Below, piece by piece: positions 15,213-24,507 of a DNA stretch of 64,000 nucleotides. Origin of the DNA: GCA-2728135 sp002728135 (GTDB lineage Bacteria; Pseudomonadota; Alphaproteobacteria; UBA828); contig CAXEND010000008.1 in the NCBI GenBank assembly GCA_963997635.1, positions 36,486 to 100,485 of the forward strand, in the 5' to 3' direction. The position numbers and the translations under genes are program-made. The notes beneath the pieces are model-generated. The model was not told the DNA's origin, searched no databases, and was given only the letters and a program-made list of their open reading frames with translations. Position 1 is the first letter of the stretch, and each line of letters begins with the position of its first letter.

Positions 15213-16612
15213 CTGAAGATAAAAACAGATCAGAGTCGTTGCCAATGGAGCACAGGTGGGCAAGGGTGCGACACAGGCTAGAACAGGAACTTGGTTCAGC
15301 AGCATTCCAAAGTTGGTTGAGGCCAGTTCAATTTGGGTCAATACAAGACGGAGAATTATTACTTGTTGCACCCACGCGTTTTCTAAGAGATTGGGTTGAT
15401 TCTAGATATGGCGAGCTAATAGTATCATTCTGGAAAGACGAGGATTCTTCAGTAAATAAGCTTGAAATTCAAGTTCGTCGTCAAAAAATTGATGACCATA
15501 AAGAAAATAGAGTATCAAAAATAAATAAGTCTGAAAAACCAAATGAACGTTTGTCCTTGCATGTTATGGATACAGAGGATAGTGCACTTGGTTCCCCACT
15601 TAGCCCGAAGTTTAAATTTAACAATTTTGTGATAGGTAAACCAAATGAATTTGCACATGCTGCAGCACGTCGAGTAGCTGAATCTGATAAGGTGCCATTC
15701 AATCCACTGTATCTATATGGTGGAGTGGGGTTAGGAAAAACCCATCTCATGCATGCAATAGCTTGGCATATAAAAGAAAGAGATCCGACAAGGCGTGTAA
15801 TTTATCTATCTGCTGAAAAATTCATGTATCAGTTTATTCGGGCATTACGATTTAAAGATACAATGGCCTTCAAAGAACAATTTCGCTCTGCAGATGTCCT
15901 ACTAATAGATGATGTTCAATTTATTTGTGGAAAAGAAAGTACACAGGAAGAGTTCTTTCATACATTTAACGCTTTAGTTGATCATGATAGGCAGGTCGTA
16001 ATTTCTGGTGATCGATCCCCATCAGATCTTGATGCTATGGAAGAGCGTTTGAGATCTAGACTTGGATGGGGCCTTGTCGCAGATATTCATGCAACAACTT
16101 ATGAGCTTAGGCTTGGAATATTACAGACAAAAGCTGAGGCAATGGGTGCTACAGGCATTTCTAGAGAAGTTCTTGAATTTCTGGCCTATAAAATTACTTC
16201 TAACGTCAGAGAGTTAGAAATGGCACTAAACCGTGTAGCTGCTCATGCAACCCTTGTTGGTCGTGCTATCTCCTTAGAAATGACCCAAGAAGTCCTGAGG
16301 GATGTTCTGAGAGCAAATGATCGGAGGGTTACTATTGAGGAAATCCAAAAACGTGTTGCTGAGCATTACAATATAAAACTTTCTGAGATGTCATCCGAGC
16401 GAAGAGCCCGTGCTGTTGCTAGGCCACGTCAAGTTGCAATGTTTTTGTCAAAACAGTTAACTCAAAGATCACTTCCTGAAATTGGCCGTAAATTTGGTGG
16501 TAGGGATCATACTACCGTGATGCATGCAGTAAGAAAAATTGAACAATTAAAGGAATCTGATATTGGTATAGCAGAAGATCTAGACTTACTTAAACGTAAC
16601 CTAGAAGCATAA
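15209..16612 (+). CDS. dnaA: Chromosomal replication initiator protein DnaA
   Basis: About 467 residues. Domain I (to about 90) includes HRLEQELGSAAFQSWL. A short linker follows. The AAA+ domain has Walker A GGVGLGKTHL (about residues 170-179) and Walker B LLIDDVQF. The C-terminal DNA-binding domain carries the signature GGRDHTTVMHAVRKIE. I chose the ATG at 15209, which forms an ATGA overlap with the rhodanese stop; an ATG at 15176 in the same frame would overlap that gene by 37 bp, and one at 15245 is also possible. First of the dnaA-dnaN-recF-gyrB series. The 176-bp gap to dnaN shows no DnaA boxes. Confidence 0.95.
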   Translation: MTEDKNRSESLPMEHRWARVRHRLEQELGSAAFQSWLRPVQFGSIQDGELLLVAPTRFLRDWVDSRYGELIVSFWKDEDSSVNKLEIQVRRQKIDDHKENRVSKINKSEKPNERLSLHVMDTEDSALGSPLSPKFKFNNFVIGKPNEFAHAAARRVAESDKVPFNPLYLYGGVGLGKTHLMHAIAWHIKERDPTRRVIYLSAEKFMYQFIRALRFKDTMAFKEQFRSADVLLIDDVQFICGKESTQEEFFHTFNALVDHDRQVVISGDRSPSDLDAMEERLRSRLGWGLVADIHATTYELRLGILQTKAEAMGATGISREVLEFLAYKITSNVRELEMALNRVAAHATLVGRAISLEMTQEVLRDVLRANDRRVTIEEIQKRVAEHYNIKLSEMSSERRARAVARPRQVAMFLSKQLTQRSLPEIGRKFGGRDHTTVMHAVRKIEQLKESDIGIAEDLDLLKRNLEA

Positions 16613-16788
16613 ATAATTCATTTCTGAGAAGAAATTAATTAATAAAATTAAAAAATACCTTATTTTCATCAATTTGATATAGTTATAAATATCGAATCGG
16701 AAAATATCTTAGGAATTCCAACGGCTTTAAATAATGACACTTTATTTTTTCAAAGACTTTGGCTGACACTAAATTTGGTTAAACAAAA

Positions 16789-17907
16789 ATGAAAGTAACC
16801 ATTGAACGATCTGCACTTTTAAGCTCTTTGGGGCATGTGCAAAGTGTTGTAGAACGGCGAAATACGATACCTATACTATCAAATGTTCGTTTGGACGCGG
16901 ATAGCGGGGGTAAAATTAAGCTAACCGCTACAGATATGGATTTGGCAGTAGTTGACACTGTGTTAGCAAAAGTGGAGCAACAGGGGGGGGTAACAGCACC
17001 TGCTCACATGCTTTATGATATTGCTAGAAAGTTACCAGATGGGGCAGAAGTTCGTATTTCTACCAAAGGTAGTAGTGAAAAGCTAACCCTTGAATCAGGG
17101 CGTTTTTCTATGAGCTTATCCTGTTTACCTATAGAAGATTTCCCGGTCATGGCAGATGGAGACTTGCCATATAATTTTAGTGCAACTGCAAAAGATATTA
17201 AGCGGTTATTCTTAAAAACACGTTTTGCTATATCTCAAGAAGAAACTCGCCATTATTTAAATGGAATTTATTTACACTCAAGTAAGGCGGATAAAGTAGC
17301 ATTGCGTGCTGTAGCAACAGATGGGCATAGACTGGCATGTATCGATGCCAATCCTCCTAAGAACTCGGAAGATATACCTGGCATAATTGTACCACGTAAA
17401 GTAGTTGGGGAGGTTCTAAAATTGCTAGAAGAAACTGATTCAGAAGTGCAAATATCCCTTTCTGAAACAAAAGTTCGTTTTTCAATAGGTTCTGTTACCT
17501 TAACTTCAAAGCTGATAGACGGGTCATTCCCAGACTACGCTCGTGTTATCCCTGCTGGTAATAATGAAGTTCTATCAGTTGATAGAAAAGCGTTGTCTAA
17601 GGCAGTTGATCTTGTATCAACAGTATCAACAGAAAAATCCCGTGCTATAAAACTAGGCTTGAGAAATAGTAAAATTATAATTTCTGCTGTAGGGCCAGAT
17701 GCTGGGTCAGCGGAAGAGGTTGTAGATGCTAAATTTTCAGGCGATGATTTTGATATTGGCTTCAACGCTCGCTATGTCCTTGATATAGCTGATCAAATTG
17801 AAGGTGGGTCAATAGAGTTTGTTTTAGCTGATTCTGCATCTCCTACACTGGTGCGTGATCCTGAAGACGAAAGTGCCGTCTTTGTGATTATGCCAATGCG
17901 AGTCTAG
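16789..17907 (+). CDS. dnaN: DNA polymerase III beta sliding clamp
   Basis: A 372-residue processivity clamp of three DnaN repeats, beginning MKVTIERSALLSSLGHVQSVVERRNTIPILSNV and ending with the usual VFVIMPMRV. Length is standard. A run of eight G residues (16983-16990, coding Gln-Gly-Gly) is unusual in this AT-rich gene. The stop TAG is immediately followed by the recF GTG. Confidence 0.97.
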   Translation: MKVTIERSALLSSLGHVQSVVERRNTIPILSNVRLDADSGGKIKLTATDMDLAVVDTVLAKVEQQGGVTAPAHMLYDIARKLPDGAEVRISTKGSSEKLTLESGRFSMSLSCLPIEDFPVMADGDLPYNFSATAKDIKRLFLKTRFAISQEETRHYLNGIYLHSSKADKVALRAVATDGHRLACIDANPPKNSEDIPGIIVPRKVVGEVLKLLEETDSEVQISLSETKVRFSIGSVTLTSKLIDGSFPDYARVIPAGNNEVLSVDRKALSKAVDLVSTVSTEKSRAIKLGLRNSKIIISAVGPDAGSAEEVVDAKFSGDDFDIGFNARYVLDIADQIEGGSIEFVLADSASPTLVRDPEDESAVFVIMPMRV

Positions 17908-19095
17908 GTGGTCTTAGCCCCTATAGATGCGGCAGTAAATGAGTCGCAATCAAATTGTGCAAGAAGCTTTTCATTAACACGTCTAGATTTAACAGACTTT
18001 AGAAATTTTTCAAGACTTCGCCTTGAAACTGATAGTCGTCCAGTTGTTCTAGTAGGCAAAAATGGAGTAGGAAAGACAAATATTTTAGAGGCAATTTCTT
18101 GCTTATCATACGGCAGAGGACTTCGTCGTGCACGTCTTTTTGAAATGGCAAAGCACACGCCAAAGTTAGAAAAAAAATGGGCAGTTGCTGCAAATATTCA
18201 AGGATTATATGGTTTGGTATCTTTAGGGGTTGGCTGGTCTAACAACGAAAATTTAATCGAAAGTCGAAACAAACGCGATTTCCGGGTAAATGGATCATCT
18301 GTAAATAGCCATAATACATTAAATGAGCATATTTCTATAGTTTGGATGACCCCTGCACAAGACCGATTATTTAGTGATTCTCCATCAGGACGTAGACATT
18401 TTATTGACCAGCTAGTTTCTGCTTTTGATATAAATCACATAACTAGAATTAAAGAATTTGAACGTGGACGCCGTGACAGAATGCGTATTCTTCGCAGTAA
18501 TATTTTAGACAAAAATTGGCTTGACGCTGTTGAACAAGGAATGGCTGAGCGTGCTGTTGCAATTGCTGCTGGTCGTCTTGATATTGTTTCTAGGTTACAT
18601 GATGAAGTTATATCAATTGATAGCAAATTTCCTTGTCCAGGAGTAGGTATTAATGGATTAGTTGAAGACTGGTTGAGAGATATGCCGGCTCTAAATGCTG
18701 AAGAGATGTATAAAAAGCAGTTAGCTGAAGATCGGTCTCGTGATAGGGAAACAGGTGGGTCAGTTGGTCCTCACCTTAGTGACCTTACGGCAACATTTAA
18801 TCGAGAAGGTGTACCGGCGTCTCAAGCATCAACAGGTGAGCAGAAAGCTATTCTGATTGCGATTTTATTAGCACATAGTCGCCTTTTAGCTCAATTACGT
18901 GGTGCCCCTCCGATAATGCTTTTAGATGAGGTGGTAGCCCATTTAGATTCTAACCGAAGGGAATCTCTATTTGAGTGTTTATTGAAAATGGGAACACAGG
19001 CTTGGATGACAGGAACTGATTTAGAATTTTTTTCTGGACTCTCTAATAATGCAAGATACTTAAGAGTAGATAAGTCAACAATAAAGGAGGAGTAG
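17908..19095 (+). CDS. recF: DNA replication and repair protein RecF
   Basis: A 395-residue SMC-like ATPase that helps load RecA at gaps. Walker A is GKNGVGKTNILEAI, the ABC signature region is STGEQKAILIAIL, and Walker B is IMLLDEVVAHLDSNRR. The probable start is the GTG at 17908, directly abutting the dnaN stop (TAG-GTG), so reinitiation from dnaN translation is likely. No good ribosome-binding site of its own is visible. Confidence 0.93.
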   Translation: MVLAPIDAAVNESQSNCARSFSLTRLDLTDFRNFSRLRLETDSRPVVLVGKNGVGKTNILEAISCLSYGRGLRRARLFEMAKHTPKLEKKWAVAANIQGLYGLVSLGVGWSNNENLIESRNKRDFRVNGSSVNSHNTLNEHISIVWMTPAQDRLFSDSPSGRRHFIDQLVSAFDINHITRIKEFERGRRDRMRILRSNILDKNWLDAVEQGMAERAVAIAAGRLDIVSRLHDEVISIDSKFPCPGVGINGLVEDWLRDMPALNAEEMYKKQLAEDRSRDRETGGSVGPHLSDLTATFNREGVPASQASTGEQKAILIAILLAHSRLLAQLRGAPPIMLLDEVVAHLDSNRRESLFECLLKMGTQAWMTGTDLEFFSGLSNNARYLRVDKSTIKEE

Positions 19096-19099
19096 CTTA

Positions 19100-21553
19100 G
19101 TGGACGACTCAGAAGCTGAAAGCATTACTGCCAAGGATATTACTACGAATGGTGGCGATTATGGTGCTGAATCAATCAAGGTTTTACGAGGCCTAGATGC
19201 AGTACGCAAACGTCCAGGGATGTATATTGGTGACACAGATGATGGCTCTGGGTTGCATCATATGGTTTACGAGGTTGTTGATAATGCTGTAGATGAGGCA
19301 CTTGCAGGATTTTGCACTAAAATAGAAGTAACGCTAAACGCCAATGGATCAGTCAGTATAACAGATAATGGTCGTGGTGTGCCGACCGATATTCATGCTG
19401 AAGAAGGTGTATCTGCAGCAGAGGTTATAATGACGAGGCTACATGCTGGCGGTAAATTTGATCAGAATATTTACAAAGTTTCTGGTGGGCTTCACGGGGT
19501 TGGTGTGTCTGTTGTTAATGCTTTGTCTGAAACTCTGGATTTGACAATTTACAGAGATCAAAAAGAACACTTTATGAGATTCAAGTTAGGAGAAGCTGAA
19601 GCACCGTTACAGGTGGTGGGTGATTCTAATGGAAGGACTGGTACAACAGTAACTTTTCATCCATCCTCTAATATCTTTAGTGCAGTTGAATTCAATTTTG
19701 AGACAATAGAATATAGGCTGCGGGAGTTAGCGTTTCTAAATGCTGGATTAAAGATTATAGTTACAGATGAGCGTGCAGCTGAGAAACGAGTTTCTGATCT
19801 ATACTTTGAAGGTGGTATAACTGCTTTTGTCAATTTTTTAGACAGTGCAAAACAGCCGTTAGTACCAAACACCCTTAGTTTTTCAGGGGTAAAAGATGAC
19901 ATTGTTGTTGATATCGCACTACAGTGGAATGATAGTTATAGAGAAACTATGCTTTCCTTTACAAATAATATAAGGCAGGGTGATGGTGGTACTCATTTGG
20001 CTGGTTTTAGGTCTGCATTAACCCGAACAATAAACAATTATGCTTCCCAAGCAAAAATTGATAAGCGTGAAAAAGTTAGCATAACAGGAGATGATGCTCG
20101 AGAGGGGCTTACATGCGTTCTTTCTGTTAAAGTGCCTGATCCTAAATTTTCTTCACAGACTAAGGAGAAGCTAGTAAGTTCCGAAGTTCGTCCTGTAGTT
20201 GATAGTATTGTTGGTGAAATGCTATCTCAGTGGTTAGAAGAGCATCCTGCAGAGGCTAAGCAAGTCCTTAGCAAAGTTGTTGAAGCAGCTGCAGCACGTG
20301 AGGCGGCAAGAAAAGCGAGAGAGCTGACAAGAAGAAAGGGTGCACTAGAAGTATCAAGTTTGCCAGGAAAATTGGCAGACTGTCAGGAAAGAAACCCCAA
20401 GGATTGTGAAATATTTCTAGTTGAGGGCGATTCCGCAGGTGGATCAGCTAAACAGGCAAGGAATCGTCGTAATCAGGCAGTTCTTCCACTAAGGGGAAAG
20501 ATCTTAAATGTGGAAAGAGCAAGACTAGATAAAATGCTTAGCTCAGTTGAAATAGGTACAATCATTACTGCTTTAGGTACTGGTATTGAAGAAGATTTTG
20601 ACATTGAAAAATTAAGATATCATAAAGTGGTAATTATGACTGACGCAGATGTAGATGGATCCCATATTCGTACTCTTTTACTCACATTCTTTTATCGTAA
20701 TATGAAAAGTTTAGTTCGTAGTGGACATCTATATATAGCTCAACCTCCACTATATAGAATTAAAAGAGGAAATGAGGAATTATATCTTAAAGATGACCCA
20801 GCACTTGAGGATCATCTTATTTCTGAGGGCTTAAAAGATAGTGTAATTGAGTTAGCGTCAGGTGAACAACAATCTTCAAGTGATTTACTAAAGACTATTG
20901 AAAAGGCACGAGTCATAGCGAATCTTATTAAAGCACTTACTAGGAGAGTAGACCAGACAATTGTAGAGCAAGTGGCAATAGCAGGTGCATTAAATGAGAA
21001 AATTTTAGGGAAGCAGGGGCAACCTGCTGCCGAATATATATCTAAGAGGCTTAATGAAATATCACCTCCCCTTGAACGATCGTGGATAGGCGAGGCAGTT
21101 ACCCTTTCAGAGGGACCAGCATTTCAATTTTCTAGAACAATGCGAGGTGTCACGGAAGTTCATACAATAGACCAAGTTCTAATTAACACTCCAGAAGCCA
21201 AGCGTTTGGATAAAATGAGACCTCATTTACAAGAAGTTTATGGACGTTTCCTAAAACTTTTTAGAAAAGAATCTGAGGTAGAAATAAGATCTCCATCTGA
21301 ATTATTAGACGCCGTATATGCAGCTGGACGAAAAGGTTTAACTGTTCAGCGTTACAAAGGACTTGGAGAAATGAATCCTGACCAATTATGGGAGACTACT
21401 CTCGACCCTGATGTTAGAACACTTATGCGGGTTGAGGAAAAAGACGCCGATGCTGCACATAAGTTATTTGGTGATTTAATGGGCGAGCTCGTTGAACCAC
21501 GAAGAGAGTTTATTCAGCAAAATGCATCACAAGTGGCTAATCTTGACGTATAG
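19100..21553 (+). CDS. gyrB: DNA gyrase subunit B
   Basis: An 817-residue type IIA topoisomerase ATPase subunit. The GHKL ATPase region has VVDNAVDEALAG, DNGRGVPTDIH and SGGLHGVGVSVVNALS. The TOPRIM region has EGDSAGGSAKQARNR and the metal-binding DADVDGSHIRTLLLTF. The C-terminal QRYKGLGEMNPDQLWETT is the usual GyrB end motif. The start is GTG at 19100 with a strong AAGGAGG at 19084-19090, inside the end of recF. It ends 26 bp from the convergent cobB. Confidence 0.97.
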   Translation: MDDSEAESITAKDITTNGGDYGAESIKVLRGLDAVRKRPGMYIGDTDDGSGLHHMVYEVVDNAVDEALAGFCTKIEVTLNANGSVSITDNGRGVPTDIHAEEGVSAAEVIMTRLHAGGKFDQNIYKVSGGLHGVGVSVVNALSETLDLTIYRDQKEHFMRFKLGEAEAPLQVVGDSNGRTGTTVTFHPSSNIFSAVEFNFETIEYRLRELAFLNAGLKIIVTDERAAEKRVSDLYFEGGITAFVNFLDSAKQPLVPNTLSFSGVKDDIVVDIALQWNDSYRETMLSFTNNIRQGDGGTHLAGFRSALTRTINNYASQAKIDKREKVSITGDDAREGLTCVLSVKVPDPKFSSQTKEKLVSSEVRPVVDSIVGEMLSQWLEEHPAEAKQVLSKVVEAAAAREAARKARELTRRKGALEVSSLPGKLADCQERNPKDCEIFLVEGDSAGGSAKQARNRRNQAVLPLRGKILNVERARLDKMLSSVEIGTIITALGTGIEEDFDIEKLRYHKVVIMTDADVDGSHIRTLLLTFFYRNMKSLVRSGHLYIAQPPLYRIKRGNEELYLKDDPALEDHLISEGLKDSVIELASGEQQSSSDLLKTIEKARVIANLIKALTRRVDQTIVEQVAIAGALNEKILGKQGQPAAEYISKRLNEISPPLERSWIGEAVTLSEGPAFQFSRTMRGVTEVHTIDQVLINTPEAKRLDKMRPHLQEVYGRFLKLFRKESEVEIRSPSELLDAVYAAGRKGLTVQRYKGLGEMNPDQLWETTLDPDVRTLMRVEEKDADAAHKLFGDLMGELVEPRREFIQQNASQVANLDV

Positions 21554-21579
21554 TAAAAAATTGATCATTTCAGAGATAG

Positions 21580-22947
21580 TTATTTATGGCTTTTAATATC
21601 CATAAGGTGAATAAATGAACCCATAACATTTCCAATCATACTTCCCGAATCACCCAAAGTTTTGGATAGGGAGTCTGATATGGTGAATAAAGGCTTCAAG
21701 CCTTTCGGTACCTTTAAATTTGCATAATGAAATTCATGCCCCCTGTAAACTGTCCCTTTTTTACCTAGAGGGTTGTTTTTACAAATTACAGCCTCTCTAT
21801 ACCCAAGATGAAGTTTTTTTTCATAAAAACTGGCCTCAATAGGAAAAATGCCAGCCATTTCATGTGAATTTCCATCTTTATCAACAATAAATTTCCCAAG
21901 TGTTAAGTATCCACCGCATTCACCATATATCGTTATATTTGATTTTGTTGAAGCGACTTTAAGATCTCTAAGAAATCTTTTATTTGCGATAATTTTACCC
22001 ACATAAAGTTCGGGGTATCCCCCTGGTAAATAAATTGCATCTGCATTGGCATTTATGCTCTCTCCATTAAGAGGAGAAAAAAAACTTATTTCAGCACCAG
22101 CTTGATGCCATTTCTCAATTATTGAATGATAAATAAAACTATATGCTTCATCATAAGCAATAGATATTCTTTGTCCTATGGGTGGTATTGGTGGAGGATG
22201 AAAATTGGAGTATTTATCGATTGAAATATTGGATGCAATCTTTTTTATTGATTCGAGATCAGAATACGTTTCTACAAGATCAGCAATCCTCTCAACCCTT
22301 TCTTCTAAATCTTTATGTTCATGGGCTTGAATTAGACCGAGATATCTTGATGGTAAATTAATTTGATTATCCTGGGGTATTGCTCCTAATATTTGGATAT
22401 CAAGAGTTTTAAGAGATTTTCTAAGTATTTTTTCATGTTTTAAACTATTCACACGATTAAGAATAACTCCACTAATACTTATATCATTCCTAAACGATGA
22501 AAATCCCTTTACTACAGCTGCTATTGAAGCACCCATTCCTTTGCAATCAATTACTAATAAAACAGGTAAACCTAGTATTGATGCAATATCAGCTGTAGAC
22601 CCTTTACCGTTTGGAGCTCCATCAAAAAGACCCATTACCCCTTCTATAAGTACAAAATCTTTGTTAGAGGTTGTTTTCTTAAAAATGTAACTTATTAGTG
22701 AATTACGCATGGCCCAGTTATCAATATTTTGACATTTTGTTCCTGAAGCAACACTAAGGAAAGCAGGGTCAATAAAATCTGGCCCTACTTTTATTACTCC
22801 GATTCCAGCACCATTTCTTCTCAAAGCTCGAGTTAGTCCAACACTAATAGTAGTTTTGCCACAACCTGATGCTGGGGCTCCAATAACTAAACCTTTTGTT
22901 TTACTAGAGATGATTAAGAATCTCCTGAGCAATTTTATCTGAGTCAT
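21580..22947 (-). CDS. cobB: Cobyrinate a,c-diamide synthase
   Basis: A 455-residue ATP- and glutamine-dependent amidase that converts (hydrogeno)byrinate to its a,c-diamide. The N-terminal synthetase domain has the P-loop APASGCGKTTISVG. The C-terminal class I glutamine amidotransferase domain has the nucleophile in GECGGYLTLG and a late GHEFHY. The chosen start is the ATG at 22947; a GTG at 22950 directly precedes it. No start is available downstream before the P-loop, so the gene truly overlaps the end of the sco gene by about 44 bp. Last of the leftward cobA-sco-cobB unit. Confidence 0.9.
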   Translation of the reverse strand: MTQIKLLRRFLIISSKTKGLVIGAPASGCGKTTISVGLTRALRRNGAGIGVIKVGPDFIDPAFLSVASGTKCQNIDNWAMRNSLISYIFKKTTSNKDFVLIEGVMGLFDGAPNGKGSTADIASILGLPVLLVIDCKGMGASIAAVVKGFSSFRNDISISGVILNRVNSLKHEKILRKSLKTLDIQILGAIPQDNQINLPSRYLGLIQAHEHKDLEERVERIADLVETYSDLESIKKIASNISIDKYSNFHPPPIPPIGQRISIAYDEAYSFIYHSIIEKWHQAGAEISFFSPLNGESINANADAIYLPGGYPELYVGKIIANKRFLRDLKVASTKSNITIYGECGGYLTLGKFIVDKDGNSHEMAGIFPIEASFYEKKLHLGYREAVICKNNPLGKKGTVYRGHEFHYANLKVPKGLKPLFTISDSLSKTLGDSGSMIGNVMGSFIHLMDIKSHK

Positions 22948-23551
22948 CACTTTGTATGAAGTGTGTTATATATTTATCTTCTGGGCTAATTAAATAAATA
23001 TAAACTGAATGATCCATAATATAATCACCTGAAGATTGTGAACTCACTGTTTTTGTATTTTGATCGGGTCTATTGTAATAGACCCGATATGCTTTGGCTG
23101 CTGTCGCAATTTGTTTTTCATTTCCTGTTAGGCCAATAATCTCAGGATGAAAATGTGAAAGATAATTTGCAAGTTTTACCTGTGTGTCCCTCCTTGGATC
23201 AATTGTTATAAATAATGCGGCAATTTTCTTGCTATTATTTCCTAATGTATCCAGAACTTCGGTAATAATCTGTAACTCTGTTGGGCAGATATCTGGGCAC
23301 CAAGTGTATCCAAAAAATACGAGCTTATGCCGATCCTGAAATGACTTTTCTGTCACAGAATTTCCTCTGTGATCAATTAAATTAAATGGCCCACCTATTT
23401 TAACCTCTGTGATTGATTGTGAAATACCTTCTCTATCTTTAATTTTTTCAATATTTCCAAAAATCGATCCCTCAAACCATGCAAAAACAACAAATATTCC
23501 TATTATTATAGCCCAAAGAAAAGGATTTTTTTTTGGTTGTTTCAAACGCAT
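22904..23551 (-). CDS. Sco1/SenC/PrrC-family copper chaperone
   Basis: A 215-residue membrane-anchored thioredoxin-fold protein that delivers copper to cytochrome oxidase CuA/CuB sites. It has one N-terminal transmembrane helix (WAIIIGIFVVFAWF, about 13-26). The copper-binding CPDIC motif lies in GYTWCPDICPTE, and the distant histidine is in MDHSVYIYLI. It sits between cobA and cobB, an odd place, and overlaps cobB. In Rhodobacter the equivalent senC/prrC lies between regB and regA; here regB/regA are 23 kb away. Confidence 0.88.
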   Translation of the reverse strand: MRLKQPKKNPFLWAIIIGIFVVFAWFEGSIFGNIEKIKDREGISQSITEVKIGGPFNLIDHRGNSVTEKSFQDRHKLVFFGYTWCPDICPTELQIITEVLDTLGNNSKKIAALFITIDPRRDTQVKLANYLSHFHPEIIGLTGNEKQIATAAKAYRVYYNRPDQNTKTVSSQSSGDYIMDHSVYIYLISPEDKYITHFIQSDDSDKIAQEILNHL

Positions 23552-23599
23552 ATTATTACACCTTGAAAAACAAAATCGTATTGATGCACCTATATAGTA

Positions 23600-24454
23600 T
23601 TAACATGGTGTTTGATGCCAGTGAGAAATGATTTTTCGTGCCGCTTTATATCTTTCTTCAATAGATGAATTAGGATCAAGTGCTCTACGAAGTTCGACAA
23701 TATTACCAATTACTAAAATTGCTGGTGCTACAATTTTTTCTTTTTCTGCGTCTTTGACTAATTCTTCAAGAGAAGTTACAATTATATGTTGATTTTTCAG
23801 AGTCGCATTTGCAATGAGTGCGGTTGGTGTATCACCTTTTATACCTTGATTTAAGAGTTTGTTGGCAATTGATTCTAAATGAGCAATAGCCATATAGAAT
23901 ATTAGTGTAGGAGCTCCAGATGCAATTGCATTCCAATTTAAATCATTGGGTAATTTGCCACCAGCACTGTGACCTGTCAGGAATGTAACTGCAGATCCTG
24001 TCGTCCGATGAGTCAAAGGGATCCCAGATGAGGCTAGTCCTCCAACACTAGCTGTAACTCCTGGAATTAATACAAAAGGAATTTTTGCAGCAGCAAGTGC
24101 CAGAGCTTCTTCACCTCCACGCCCAAACATAAAAGGGTCTCCACCTTTTAATCTTACAACTCTTTTCCCTTTCTGAGCTTCTTCAATTAAACGTTTAGTA
24201 ATATCTGGTTGTTTTGATGATTTTTTACCTCCACGTTTACCTGCATATTCAAGGGTTGCGCCCGGCTTTACATTCTCTAGTATAGATTTACTGACTAAAG
24301 CATCGTAAATAACTGTATCTGCAACTTGAAGTGAATAGAGTGCACGAATGGTTAACAAACCAGGGTCACCAGGGCCAGCACCAACTAGCCAAACTGTCCC
24401 TGTCTCGAAATTTGGGTGATCTTGAGTATTTGTATTAAGAGCAATATTTTTCAT
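23600..24454 (-). CDS. cobA: Uroporphyrinogen-III C-methyltransferase
   Basis: A 284-residue SAM-dependent methyltransferase that makes precorrin-2 from uroporphyrinogen III, the entry into cobalamin (and sirohaem). Signatures: VGAGPGDPGLLTIRAL at the N terminus, AGKRGGKK, VRLKGGDPFMFGRGGEE, and the second substrate region VLIPGVTASVGG...GIPLTHR. There is no fused CysG oxidase/ferrochelatase domain. First gene of the leftward cobA-sco-cobB run; divergent from cbiD across 53 bp. Confidence 0.93.
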   Translation of the reverse strand: MKNIALNTNTQDHPNFETGTVWLVGAGPGDPGLLTIRALYSLQVADTVIYDALVSKSILENVKPGATLEYAGKRGGKKSSKQPDITKRLIEEAQKGKRVVRLKGGDPFMFGRGGEEALALAAAKIPFVLIPGVTASVGGLASSGIPLTHRTTGSAVTFLTGHSAGGKLPNDLNWNAIASGAPTLIFYMAIAHLESIANKLLNQGIKGDTPTALIANATLKNQHIIVTSLEELVKDAEKEKIVAPAILVIGNIVELRRALDPNSSIEERYKAARKIISHWHQTPC

Positions 24455-24507
24455 AGTAGCCTAATTGTAGACCTGAAATGAGTTTGTTGGCGATATAAAC
24501 ATTGATT

